Of a DNA stretch of 64,000 nucleotides, positions 53,594 through 61,515 are shown piece after piece. The position numbers were made by a program, and so were the translations under genes. Location: NCBI GenBank assembly GCA_910580075.1, contig CAJTVR010000013.1, positions 10,528 through 74,527 on the forward strand, in the 5' to 3' direction. This stretch comes from an uncultured Eubacterium sp. GTDB taxonomy: Bacteria > Bacillota > Clostridia > Lachnospirales > Lachnospiraceae. The notes below the pieces were generated by a model. It saw only the letters and a program-made list of their open reading frames with translations. It did no database searches and had not been told where the DNA came from. How positions within the stretch are numbered: position 1 is the first letter of the stretch; every line of letters starts with the position of its first letter.

Positions 53594-54071
53594 TCATGCT
53601 CTGTTCTTCCGGACTGGGTGCAGCAATGCTGTCTGTTTTAAACATTCAGTCAAACTCATACGGGCTGGCAGTACTTCCGCCATATCTGATGTATATTTAT
53701 GAGGGAAGGCAGCTGATCTGGTATTTTATAGTATCTCTTCTTACGGTAGTGTTCTGTTTTGTGCTTACATATATGTACGGTATTCCCAAAGAAGTACTGG
53801 AAGCAGATGATGCGGACAGCCAGGGAGGCAGTGGCGATACTCCGGCTAAGACACAGACAGATGCAGCGCAGATAGCAGGAAATGGAAAAATGTCTGTAAT
53901 GATTCACAGTCCGCTTACAGGAAAAGTAATCCCTATGAATGAAGTGCCGGATATCATGTAACGACTCCTGTGATTGTGACTAATTCAGATGACTACAAAA
54001 CTGTGGAAGGGGCAGCAGCGGGAACGGTCCGGGTTATGGAACCTTTTATAAGAATAGTATCCTGCAATTAA
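53533..54071 (+). pseudogene. PTS EIIC-EIIA remnant with internal deletion
   Basis: In one frame, from about 53533, the text reads SPVLFGIQIRYNLRLLVIM and SSGLGAAMLSVLNIQSNSYG, through TYMYGIPKEVLEA, a linker, and MIHSPLTGKVIPMNEVPDI: the end of an EIIC domain and the start of EIIA. It stops at 53959-53961. Another frame continues TTPVIVTNSDDYKTVEG to 54069-54071, which is the EIIA C-terminus. About 100 residues with the EIIA active histidine are missing between them, and EIIB plus most of EIIC are absent. This is the wreck of an alpha-glucoside or trehalose-type PTS permease, directly after the GH13 fragment. Confidence 0.7.
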
Positions 54072-54081
54072 AATTTGCATA

Positions 54082-54162
54082 TGCTATAATGCCAATAGGC
54101 AAAGAACGAATCCCACCCCGGCTGTAATGGCGTACAGTCGGGGGATTCTTCTTTCTTTTTAT
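54082..54162 (+). ncRNA. Candidate antitoxin RNA facing the Fst-like toxin
   Basis: An extended -10, TGcTATAAT (54082-54090), leads to a start near 54097. A strong hairpin (54108-54148, GAATCCC...GGGGGATTC with CCGGCTGTA/TACAG inside) and a T-rich tail (to 54160) end the RNA after about 65 bases. It runs toward the toxin gene on the other strand, so the 3' ends of the two RNAs overlap at this two-way hairpin, as in Fst/par loci. Confidence 0.55.
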
Positions 54163-54183
54163 AGTGACAAAGCATCCGCCAGG

Positions 54184-54282
54184 CTATTTGCTGCCTTTGT
54201 CATGCCTGTCTAGCCATTTGCTGATGAGGTGGCAGATCACACCTGCCGCGACAGTCACAAGAAATGTGAAGAATAACTCCAT
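54184..54282 (-). CDS. Fst-like type I toxin peptide
   Basis: A 32-residue peptide. It has a short acidic start (MELFF), one membrane segment (TFLVTVAAGVICHLISKWL) and a charged tail (DRHDKGSK). A hydrophobic helix ending in a Trp-Leu-Asp before a polar tail is the hallmark of Fst/Ldr-like type I toxins, which insert in the membrane from inside. The ribosome site is weak (GAGCGGA), in line with tight control. A converging small RNA with a terminator lies just downstream. Too short for usual gene finders, so it may be unannotated in relatives. It is 460 bases from a second, unrelated type I toxin. Confidence 0.6.
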   Translation of the reverse strand: MELFFTFLVTVAAGVICHLISKWLDRHDKGSK

Positions 54283-54338
54283 GCAAACATTCCGCTCTGC
54301 AATATTTAGATTTTCTGTATTCCAAGCGTTCAGTTAAT

Positions 54339-54641
54339 TTATAATCTTTTCAATTCTGCCCTCATCTTTCCAATCGTCTGCACCGCCTTTTCTGAATCAG
54401 TAAACATACTTTGAAATAATCTGTCCAGATTTTCTTCAAAATCAGCAGGAAGAATTTCCGCCTGCTCTTTGGCATACTGCACCATCCGTTTTTCTCCGGG
54501 ATGTATCAGCCTGTTCATTGCAAAAATAATATCAAAATATGTTTCCTTAAAAACTGTCGCAAAACTATTGACAAAATAGTTCCTGAAGAAATTATAAAGA
54601 AACTTCTTGCTTCCAGCCTCCAAATGTGCTATATTGAACAT
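54339..54641 (-). pseudogene. C-terminal fragment of a DUF4037-like protein
   Basis: The 100 residues read NFFRNYFVNSFATVFKETYFD and IIFAMNRLIHPGEKRMVQYA, then EILPADFEENLDRLF, ending in a Lys-rich tail. This is like the helical C-terminus of DUF4037-type nucleotidyltransferase proteins, from memory. Upstream the frame stays open only to a stop 36 bases before the ATG, without the nucleotidyltransferase half. The 5' end coincides with the promoter of the Hol_Tox antisense RNA, so insertion of that module, or a deletion, may have cut the gene. It could also be a genuine small protein, but no good ribosome site is seen. Confidence 0.4.
54607..54635 (+). promoter_or_regulatory. Promoter of the Hol_Tox antisense RNA
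   Basis: TTGCTT (54607-54612), a 17-base spacer and TATATT (54630-54635) with an extended TGc before it. It points at the 3' end of the toxin gene. Confidence 0.55.
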
Positions 54642-54756
54642 AAGATAGGGAAAGCCATAGAAGCGGCTCTACCCCAGCTGCGTTTTTATCTGCCCTGCAA
54701 TTTACGTTGTAAAGGCAAGCCGTCACTATTGGTGGTAGTGGCGGCTATTTTTTTCC
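54642..54756 (+). ncRNA. Candidate antitoxin RNA facing the Hol_Tox toxin
   Basis: A transcript of about 115 bases is expected from the promoter at 54607-54635 to an intrinsic terminator: GCCGTCACTA (54719-54728) pairs with TAGTGGCGGC (54736-54745), followed by a run of seven T (54748-54754). Its last bases are antisense to the toxin stop codon (54745-54747). This converging layout with a short 3' overlap matches TxpA/RatA-type antitoxin RNAs. Confidence 0.6.
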
Positions 54757-54834
54757 CTTGAAGATTGTATAGCATAATCCCACAAGAGCAACAATGAATA
54801 TTCCTGTCTGAATCAGATCGGAGTATGTAACCAT
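54745..54834 (-). CDS. Putative holin-like (Hol_Tox) type I toxin
   Basis: A 29-residue peptide that reads MVTYSDLIQTGIFIVALVGL and ends CYTIFKGKK. This is the classic Hol_Tox pattern: a short polar start, one membrane helix, and a Lys-rich tail. Such peptides depolarise the membrane when not silenced by an antisense RNA. AAAGGAGGG stands directly upstream. The frame stays open to 54993 but those residues carry no sense, and the promoter lies inside that stretch. The leader can hide the ribosome site (see the leader entry). It is also antisense-paired with the RNA at 54642-54756. Confidence 0.8.
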   Translation of the reverse strand: MVTYSDLIQTGIFIVALVGLCYTIFKGKK

Positions 54835-54961
54835 TGAATCACCCTCCTTTCTTTCGTCTGGAGGGCTCTTTTGAACCCTCCGAATGAAAAAAGGGTTAAA
54901 GCCGCCTGGCTCTATGGTTTTCCCATATTGACAATATATCACAGTTTCTCTTTCCGGACAA
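54835..54961 (-). promoter_or_regulatory. Hol_Tox promoter and structured leader
   Basis: On the minus strand, TTGTCC (54956-54961), a 17-base spacer and TATATT (54933-54938). The leader of about 90 bases contains GGAGGG-loop-CCCTCC (about 54859-54881). That CCCTCC can instead pair with the GGAGGG of the ribosome site just before the ATG, so the leader has two exclusive folds. Confidence 0.5.
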
Positions 54962-55118
54962 TATAAAATGGCGTCATTAGTCACTTTATTCACAGTTTTA
55001 TCAATGGTTCAATACCACTCTTGCGCAATACTCATAGCAGTATTTTTTCCTCTATAGTTTATGTCATACTTTAAAGCAGAGCCGGTAAACGAGTGTGTTA
55101 TTACTGTTTACTGGCTTT

Positions 55119-55568
55119 TTAGTGCGGGCAGCAGCCAGAGTCAAAGATGTCACCCTGAATGTCTGCGATATCATCTACAGATATTTCACGTCCGTTCTGC
55201 ATAATAATCATTCGTCTGCAAGGGTCTGCTTTTTTTATGCATCCGGTAAATTTTTCGTATGATCCGCCGCCTTTTTTCAAATCCTGCTGAAAACAGGTAA
55301 TCTGAACGACAGGATACTCATCTGCTGTTTCCAGCAGAAACTGCAGTTTTCCATTTAGAATGCTTTTGGCATTTTCATCAAGTTCTTTTTTTTCGGATGT
55401 GATGCGTCCTGCTTCCCGAATAGCTTCTCTATATCCGGCCAGGGCAGCAAAAGGTGAGAACTGTGCTGCACGTTCAGACAGCGGCATATGCGGGCGGGAT
55501 GCAGAAACATGGTGTGGAAGGTTTATGATATCCTGGTAAGAGGTTTTGCTGTCTGCTCTGGTATACAT
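55119..55568 (-). CDS. YolD-like protein
   Basis: A 149-residue protein with the YolD-like pattern: MPLSERAAQFSPFAALAGYR near residue 28, then a charged helix (RITSEKKELDENAKSIL), and a small beta-barrel (PVVQITCFQQD, KKADPCRRMIIMQNG, EISVDDIADIQGDI). YolD-like proteins are habitually encoded next to UvrX-type Y-family polymerases, as here, where it follows the polymerase gene by 23 bases on the same strand. It may help or restrain the polymerase; the molecular role is not known. It should share the SOS-like promoter upstream of the polymerase. Confidence 0.8.
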   Translation of the reverse strand: MYTRADSKTSYQDIINLPHHVSASRPHMPLSERAAQFSPFAALAGYREAIREAGRITSEKKELDENAKSILNGKLQFLLETADEYPVVQITCFQQDLKKGGGSYEKFTGCIKKADPCRRMIIMQNGREISVDDIADIQGDIFDSGCCPH

Positions 55569-55591
55569 CAGGGTAACTTCCTTTCTGTTAT

Positions 55592-57121
55592 TTATGCTTT
55601 GTGGCCGCCGATCTGTCTGTTGCGAATGGCAGATGTGGCTCCGGCTTCCAGGTTCATTCCTTTTAGAACTGCATTTTTTCCAAACTTCTTTTTTATGTCC
55701 AGAACGGCTTTCTGGATTTTCTTTTCGCGCTCCAGGGCAGATTTTTCTGCCTGTTCCTGTTCTTCCAGATCTGTATAGCTGGTAAACAGATTCATCTGCT
55801 GATAGTCTGTGAAGGTGTCTGCTGCATCAGTTTCACTGACGGCATGTCCGGCAGTCAGCGATACCCTGCGAATCAGAAGATTTTTGTCCGTAATGCGCTC
55901 ATAAAGTGCAGCGGCAGCGTCCATAAGATGCCTTGAAGATGATACGGCATGCCGGAGATTCTGGGAGCCGTGGGCGTGTTTTGGCACTTTTCTGCCATAA
56001 TGGTCTGTTGTCACGGGACCATGATACAGTTTCCTTATTTCCGGGCGGGACAGGTTTTCTGTATCATATCCGATATAGAGAGTAAGCTGGCCAGCCGCCA
56101 GTTTTTTGTCAAAAAGATCCAGGGCGAGAAGATCTGCCATTTCCAGTACAATCAGCCGTCCTTCTTCAAAGCTGTACGGACGGGGCAGAACCTGTCCGGA
56201 AGACAGGCTGTTTGTCTGGGGCTGGTATGCTTTGACATCAGCAATTGTGCATGGCTCCCATCCCCAGGCATGGTCGATGAGCAGTTCTGCATTGATGCCG
56301 AACAGTTTGTATAGCAGGTCTTCGTTGTAAAAATCGCAAGATGACCCAATGGAGCATCTTGCGATATCTCCCATTGTGTATATGCCGATATCTTCCAGTT
56401 TTTTGGCATAACCTCTGCCGACACGCCAGAAATCCGTAAGCGGACGGTGATTCCACAGAAGTTTCCGGTAAGACATTTCATCCAGACAGGCAGTCCGTAC
56501 GCCGTTTTCATCAGGTGCTGCATGTTTGGCCCCGATATCCATTGCGATTTTAGAAAGATACAGGTTTGTACCGATGCCTGCTGTGGCAGTGATGCCGGTA
56601 TTTTGCAGGACTTCCAGTACCAGCTTTTTTGCAAGGTCATGTGCGGAGAGCTGGTAAGTATTTAAATAATGGGAAGCATCTATGAAAACTTCATCAATAG
56701 AATAAACGTGGATGTCTTCCGGTGCGATGTATTTCAGGTAAATATTGTAAATCCGGGTGCTGTAATCCATGTAATAAGCCATGCGCGGCGGTGCCGTGAT
56801 ATAAGAAACGGCAAGCGAAGGCGAATGTTTTAGTTCTGTGTCAATAAAAGAATCACCTGTAAAAGTGTGTCCAGGGGCATGGCTGAGGCGCTCAGCATTT
56901 ACTTCCTGAATTTTTTTTGCTACTTCAAACAGCCTGGGCCGCCCAGGGATACCGTAGGATTTTAAAGAAGGCGATACAGCCAGGCATATGGTTTTTAATG
57001 TACGGCTGTCATCAGCCACAACAAGATTAGCAGTCAGCGGGTTCAGCCCGCGCTCTATGCATTCGACAGAGGCATAGAATGACTTTAAGTCTATTGCAAT
57101 ATAAGCATTCGTCGGCTTCAT
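55592..57121 (-). CDS. Y-family DNA polymerase (UvrX/DinB-like)
   Basis: A 509-residue lesion-bypass polymerase. The catalytic palm has IAIDLKSFYASVECIERGLN (first Asp and the SFYASVE motif) and VYSIDEVFIDASHYL (the SIDE acids). The thumb carries GIGTNLYLSKIAMD and the helix-hairpin-helix has FWRVGRGYAKKLEDIGIYTM. The C-terminal little finger and a tail (TDYQQMNLFTSYTDLEEQ) follow; the MNLF part resembles a beta-clamp-binding motif. ATG 57121 has GGAGA upstream and lies 46 bases downstream of a promoter with a LexA-like box. The open frame continues upstream to 57400, but that stretch contains the promoter and is not used. Confidence 0.85.
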   Translation of the reverse strand: MKPTNAYIAIDLKSFYASVECIERGLNPLTANLVVADDSRTLKTICLAVSPSLKSYGIPGRPRLFEVAKKIQEVNAERLSHAPGHTFTGDSFIDTELKHSPSLAVSYITAPPRMAYYMDYSTRIYNIYLKYIAPEDIHVYSIDEVFIDASHYLNTYQLSAHDLAKKLVLEVLQNTGITATAGIGTNLYLSKIAMDIGAKHAAPDENGVRTACLDEMSYRKLLWNHRPLTDFWRVGRGYAKKLEDIGIYTMGDIARCSIGSSCDFYNEDLLYKLFGINAELLIDHAWGWEPCTIADVKAYQPQTNSLSSGQVLPRPYSFEEGRLIVLEMADLLALDLFDKKLAAGQLTLYIGYDTENLSRPEIRKLYHGPVTTDHYGRKVPKHAHGSQNLRHAVSSSRHLMDAAAALYERITDKNLLIRRVSLTAGHAVSETDAADTFTDYQQMNLFTSYTDLEEQEQAEKSALEREKKIQKAVLDIKKKFGKNAVLKGMNLEAGATSAIRNRQIGGHKA

Positions 57122-57304
57122 GTCTGTATTCTCCAGGTCACGGTTATAGCTTTTATCGTTGTCTGCAGTATAACAGAATATACGTTCGAAATCAAGCCTG
57201 AAAAAAATTATTGTGAGGGCATCCAGGAGGTGCAGAGGAATCCGTTTAAGAGCTTTTTCGGCATAATTGTATCGTGATTGCTTTTGGTTCTCAGTTAATG
57301 GCAT
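57122..57304 (-). other. Open stretch with a possible small-gene remnant
   Basis: In frame with the polymerase, ATG 57304 has an AAGGCGG site and begins MPLTENQKQSRYNYAEKALK, which resembles the start of Arc/ribbon-helix-helix-like small proteins. After about 27 residues the likeness fades. It probably represents a truncated regulator whose frame happens to run into the polymerase gene. Confidence 0.35.
57167..57195 (-). promoter_or_regulatory. SOS-like promoter of the polymerase gene
   Basis: On the minus strand, TTGATT (57190-57195), a 17-base spacer and TATACT (57167-57172). Within the spacer lies GAACGTATATTC (57176-57187), one mismatch from the Gram-positive LexA core GAAC-N4-GTTC. LexA bound there would block the polymerase. 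Confidence 0.65.
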
Positions 57305-57390
57305 TAAAGCACCGCCTTTCTTTATTATAATGGGTGGACATAGTAATATCTTTTTCACCTTACTATTGAAAGTATAGTATATTATCAATA

Positions 57391-57431
57391 ACATGTACAT
57401 GTATAAATTTTCACAAAATACATGTACATGT
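57391..57431. promoter_or_regulatory. Paired palindromic operators
   Basis: Two identical palindromes ACATGTACATGT lie at 57391-57402 and 57420-57431, 29 bases apart, between the divergent small gene (+) and the 57304 frame (-). Exact duplication of a 12-base palindrome in a short promoter region points to a dimeric repressor acting on one or both sides. Confidence 0.6.
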
Positions 57432-57458
57432 TCTAATATACTGAAAGGAGAGCTTCAC

Positions 57459-57602
57459 ATGAGAGATATTAATACAGTTCGTAAAGCAGTTGCAACTATG
57501 GCAAACCAGTTATATAAACTTGGATATTCCTTATCCCAGGCATTTAAGACAGCATGGAAACGTGTCAAGAATTCTATGAAATGCAGAGATTCCCATGGAT
57601 GA
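57459..57602 (+). CDS. Small helical protein
   Basis: A 47-residue protein that reads MRDINTVRKAVATMANQLYK, then LGYSLSQAFKTAWKRVK. The KAV-x-MAN-x-L-x-K-x-GY-x-LS-x-AF-x-AW pattern is a recurring small-protein type in Clostridia, often near mobile DNA; its function is unknown to me. GAAAGGAGA precedes ATG 57459 with good spacing, so it is probably translated; the longer start at 57393 lies inside the operators. Its 3' end runs into the IS256 fragment on the other strand, so the original C-terminus may be lost. The paired palindromes upstream suggest repressor control. Confidence 0.5.
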   Translation: MRDINTVRKAVATMANQLYKLGYSLSQAFKTAWKRVKNSMKCRDSHG

Positions 57603-57839
57603 AGTAACCGTTTTAGGGCTGTAACCATTCCTGCTATCATCAGTTTCTTTGTTTTGGTAATCATACCTGGAATAGCCGGGATGCTCATCCATTTCAGCTT
57701 CCAGCATGCCCTGCAGAGTATCCCCTGATAAATCTTTGAGCATATCCTGGATGTCCTGTGCATCTTTCGGCTGATAGTGTTCCGGTAAGCTGCTGATGAA
57801 CGCTTTACGTTCTGGCTCCATTTTTCTTCTTCGTGCCAT
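57590..57839 (-). mobile_element. IS256-family transposase, N-terminal fragment
   Basis: The first 83 codons match an IS256-type transposase N-terminus: MARRRKMEPERKAFISSL, then DIQDMLKDLSGDTLQGMLEAE, MDEHPGYSRYDY and KTVTSSMG. At about 57590 the text changes (ISAFHRILDTF) and the frame ends at 57531, so more than three quarters of the gene, including all DDE residues, is gone. The element cannot move by itself. It interrupts the space between the small protein gene and the ABC binding-protein gene. The ribosome site is buried in a hairpin (see next). Confidence 0.75.
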
Positions 57840-57888
57840 AAAAAAATCCTCCTGAATTGATATTCATTTTAACATCAATTCAAGAGGA
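57840..57888 (-). terminator. Hairpin with T-run that also buries the IS256 ribosome site
   Basis: TCCTCcTGAATTGAT (57847-57861) pairs with ATCAATTCAaGAGGA (57874-57888). On the minus strand seven T follow (57840-57846) and the transposase ATG comes next. The hairpin ends incoming transcripts, and its 3' arm holds the AGGAGG of the transposase (57848-57852), so read-through RNA would not be translated. Confidence 0.65.
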
Positions 57889-57947
57889 TATATAGCTCAT
57901 TTAGAGTTTACACAGAATTATTACAGTCTTGCAGATGCTTTTGGCGT

Positions 57948-59449
57948 TTACTTTAACGCTTCATAATCTGCATCTGTATAGCCCTTTTTTGCATCCCAGT
58001 TTGGAAATTCGAGCTCGTCATAATCCATGTTTACAGCTTCGCATGCCCGTTTCCATTCTGCAGTGGATTCTTCTGCCAGAGTTTTTAATTCTGCATGATA
58101 GTCGGTAATGCTTTTGGAAATAATACCCTGTACAATGGCTCCGAGGCTGGGCTGTACATCTTTGATTTCCGCATAGAGATCATTTGCCTTTACATCTCTT
58201 TTTACAATGGTCGGAACGGTTTTTGATGTATTTTCTGCAATGGTGTAGGAGTCCTTCATAATTTCATTTGTCATATATTTATCATTGATCGAAGGGATGA
58301 CGGATACAAATGTGCCGTCTGATACGCAGTCTGACTGGCAGCCGTATTCCTCACTGTACAGAGCCATAAGATATTCAGCCGCTTCCTTAGGATGCCTGGA
58401 CTGTTTATAGATGCCAATCCACGGGGACAGTTCTCCTGCCTGGACATAGGTATCAGATATGCCGTCAGGTACCGGAACAGCCATAACGCCATAGTTCATA
58501 TCCGGGAAATCGGTATCCCACTGTGAAATACACCACATTCCCTGGCAGAGGAAAGCAGCTTCTCCGTGAGCAGACAGCTCTCTTGCTTCAGGCGCACTGA
58601 TATTAATCGTATCCGGGTGAATGCTGCCGTCGTCAGTCAGTCCTTCGACCAGATCCATTGCCTGTTTCATTTCTTCTGTATCATACGGAGCTGTGCCGCC
58701 GTCAGTCAGCACTTTTGTGGTTGCGGCGATTTTACCGCCTGCGGCTGCAGCGAGTGAGCGGGCCAGTACGTCCATGCGGTTGGTCTGTTTGCCGCCGTCT
58801 ATCAGGCCATAGGTATCTCCTTTGCCGTATTCAGTTACTTTTTTGCAGGCTTCCCTGAATTCTGAATAGGTGGAAGGGATATCTGAAACGCCTGCAGAGT
58901 CTAAGACATCTTTGTTGTAAAAGAACAGGCACTGGATCGTCGGCATGACTTCTGTAATGGTATACCAGTCTTCTCCGATATGCGTCACGCCTTCTTCAAA
59001 AAAAGCGGGTCAAACTGGCTGGCGAAGTCTTCTGTGAAATAATCGTTCATTGGCTGAAACCAGCCTTCTGCAACGGCCGTATTCAGCGTCAGGCCGACAG
59101 GAATCGGAAACAGGTCCGGGCCTTCTCCGGATTTAATCATAGTTACGATTGTATTTTTGAACTGGTCAACCGTCAGCATCGTATATTCGATGTTAATATC
59201 CGGGTGTTCATCCATAAATTTTTTATGAAATGATTCTCTCTGGTTTGCAGAGCCGTCGCTCCAGTCAACGACACGCAGCGTAATTTTCCCGTCTTTGTTC
59301 TCGGACGCTGATTCTTCTTTGCCGCCCTTGTCTTTGTTATCTTCCTGGCTGTCCTTTCCTGTTGTGGACGGCATTGCCCCGCAGCCTGCGAGTGTGAAAG
59401 CAGTCAGTATAGATGTGAGTAGAAATGCAGCGGTGATTCTTTTTTTCAT
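57948..59449 (-). pseudogene. Sugar ABC transporter binding protein, frameshifted at a homopolymer
   Basis: The first frame (58985-59449) gives a lipoprotein signal (TSILTAFTLAGCGAM) and the start of an extracellular solute-binding protein (LRVVDWSDGSANQRESFHKK, DLFPIPVGLTLNTAVAEGW). The second (57948-58988) continues IGEDWYTITEVMPTIQCLFF to the end (WDAKKGYTDADYEAL). The joint is at seven A on the plus strand (58998-59004, T7 in the gene). Eight would restore FFEEGVTHIG and a protein of about 499 residues. It would have delivered sugar to the two permeases upstream. Both permeases are themselves damaged, so loss of function is plausible, but a single-base homopolymer error cannot be excluded for this gene. 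Confidence 0.75.
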
Positions 59450-59519
59450 AAGTTTTCCTCCAATGATTTTAGCTGGGTTATATTAGTTTCAGTGCCGGCA
59501 GGAATGCAGATTCATGCTG

Positions 59520-60024
59520 TCAGCTTTTAACAGCCCCGGCAATACCTTCTACAAAATGCCTCTGCATAAAGATAAACAGGATAATGACCGGAATCACGGC
59601 GATTGTACCGCCAGCGGCAATGCCTGTCCAGTCCACCGTATTTTCGCCTTTGAATGCATAAAGTCCCACAGCCAGTGTTCTGGAAGACGGGGAATTCAGT
59701 GTTTATACAAGCGGAAGCATAAATGCATTCCAGGCCCAGATTGTTTCCATAATGACGACGGTTGTAGCGACTGGTTTGCATAACGGCATCATAATATAGA
59801 AAAATGTCTGAAAGAAATTGCAGCCGTCCATTTTTGCCGCTTCTTCCAGTTCCTTTGGCACAGACTCAAAAAAACTGGTAAACAACAGCAGGAAGATGAC
59901 ATGTGCGCCGCCGGCCTGGGATAAAATAAGTCCTAGTTTTGTCCCGGCTAAGTGCATGCTCTTTACAACCTCATAAGTAGGAATAATCGTACTTACAAGA
60001 GGAATGGCAATGTTTCGCATCTCC
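59520..60024 (-). pseudogene. ABC sugar permease (MalG-like), truncated with in-frame stop
   Basis: From about 60020 the text reads AIPLVSTIIPTYEVVKSMHL and GTKLGLILSQAGGAHVIFLL, then the EAA loop ELEEAAKMDGCNFFQTFF. After AFMLPLV a TAA (59703-59705) interrupts. The same frame continues TLNSPSSRTLAVGLYAFKGE to FVEGIAGAVKS and its natural stop at 59520-59522. So one nonsense codon splits the C-terminus. The first 100 or so residues with two membrane segments are missing, because the 5' end is fused out of frame to the MalF-like fragment. The protein cannot be a working permease. Confidence 0.75.
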
Positions 60025-60330
60025 CAGAAAATTCACCGGTTCCTTCAGAATATGCGCAGCAGTGAGCAGATGATTGACCGGACCCTGAACGCCTGATATA
60101 AAGATCATAATAATACCGACGACTGATGCAGTAGTAATAACCGGGATAAAATACATCGTCCGGTATACCGCACGTCCTTTGAGCTTTTCATTATTCAGCA
60201 TATAGGCCAGAAACAGGGAAACGGCCAGCTCTAACGGTACAATCATGAGCATATATTTAAAACTGTTAAAAAATGCATTCCAGAATAAGCTGTCCTGCAT
60301 CAGCTCTTTATACATAGTCCAGCTGTCTTG
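60018..60330 (-). pseudogene. ABC sugar permease (MalF-like), central fragment
   Basis: The piece reads MYKELMQDSLFWNAFFNSFK, YMLMIVPLELAVSLFLAYML, and RTMYFIPVITTASVVGIIMI up to LKEPVNFLG: the middle of a MalF-type permease. The N-terminus is replaced by the end of the sulfatase gene (the frame open to 60450 reads sulfatase DNA), and the C-terminal half with the EAA loop is gone, joined near 60,020 to the MalG-like piece. Two deletion joints therefore lie within 320 bases. Confidence 0.75.
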
Positions 60331-61087
60331 GCTCATAGCCGTCGTCTTCTTTCTGTCTGGTGAATCCTTCGTTATTCCAGCCCGGGGTAAATCCCTTGTT
60401 CCAGGGCCGGTAAGACCACTGGTAGCCGCGGAACGGATCTCTGGTTTCATTTATGTGCCGGATCAAAAGTTCGTGGTATTTTTTTATGAGATCCAGACAG
60501 GATTCGTCTTCAATCCGGTTATGGAGCTCATCCGGATCGGATCTCAGGTAATAAAATTCATCTTTGTCCAGCAGATGCAGGGCGAGCTTGTGGTGTTCGG
60601 AAATGACAGCCCGCATAAGCTGCAGTCCGCCGAAACCGTCGTGGTCTGTTTCATATCTGGTAAATTCGGTAAATACGGCGTCGTTAATTGTTTTCTTAGT
60701 ATCATAAATCTGCGGCAGCATACTCTTTCCTTCCAGCAGCTTTGGAACCGGCAGCCCGAAATAATCTCCGCCGTCAAGATGCCATTTGCCAATGTACCCG
60801 CAGTGAATGCCGCAGTCTGTCAGTCTCTGGCCGATTGTTTTTACATTGCTGCCAAGCGCCAGTCCGTTTGCTGTCATGCCGTTTGAATGCGGAAACAGCC
60901 CTGTAAAAATAGCGCTGCGTGCAGGCCCGCATACCGGCTGGCAGGTATATGCATTTTCGTAACGGATGCCTTCTGCCGCAAGCGCATCCAGGTTTGGCGT
61001 GCGCATGTTTTTATTTCCGTAGCATCCGAGCATTTCTTTGCAGGTAGTATCTGTCATAATAAAAATAACCTGTTTGTTCAATTTCAT
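60308..61087 (-). pseudogene. Sulfatase with internal deletion
   Basis: A 259-residue frame, about half the usual 480-500. The N-terminus is normal: QVIFIMTDTTCKEMLGCYGN with metal-binding Asp, and CQPVCGPARSAIFTGLFP, where Cys53 in C-x-P-x-R would become formylglycine. GYIGKWHLDGGDYFG is present, but soon after (LPVPKLLEGKS) the text jumps to the C-terminal part (FTRYETDHDGFGGLQLM, DEFYYLRSDPDELHNRIED). About 200 residues are missing, though the frame is kept. It would act on sulfated glycans such as mucin or glycosaminoglycans. The maturase and exporter genes at 62.5-63.9 kb belong with it. Confidence 0.75.
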
Positions 61088-61515
61088 TCTCCTTTCGTTA
61101 TAATTGTAAGCGCAACAGAATTTTTTTCGGCCGGTATTCCTTCTTTCTTTTATTTTTGCCGGCTAATGAGCCGGCGGTCATTGATCTGGCTGGTGAATTA
61201 CAATATACAAGGTTCTGTAAACAGATTCAGCACTCATTCAAAAAACAGACGAATGGGAACATGAAGGAAACTGCTATCATACAGTGCAGTTAAATTCTGA
61301 CTGTTTATCCGGAATGTGTAGTGTTCTTTTCGTTCCTTACAGTTATATGTTATAAAAATAATCAGTCTGACGCTCGTGTGATATATGTTTTTTTATATGG
61401 ACTTTTCTGCTTTTTTATGTTATTCTGTAAAAAATTATAAAGGTAACAGCTGCTATTATTTGAGCTTTATAACGGCAGCCGGACAGGGGGCTTTCGGGCA
61501 GAAAGGGGAAGGAAA
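61088..61515. promoter_or_regulatory. Divergent intergenic region, sulfatase/araC
   Basis: This 428-base gap separates the two divergent genes. A TATAAA preceded at 16 bases by TTTATG (around 61,415-61,442) is a possible araC promoter. No repeat pair stood out as an AraC operator. No small gene is supported. Confidence 0.35.

Noticed and set aside
53962..54180. Fst antitoxin hairpin as a simple PTS operon terminator
   Set aside because: An extended -10 element lies just before it and the toxin gene faces it, so a dedicated small RNA explains it better, although it may also end PTS transcripts.
54835..54993. 82-residue reading of the Hol_Tox gene
   Set aside because: The extra residues contain the promoter and leader; the strong ribosome site fits the 29-residue peptide.
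57122..57400. Longer N-terminus of the Y-family polymerase
   Set aside because: The family start MKPTNAYIAIDLKSF is at 57121, and the promoter with LexA-like box lies inside the extension.
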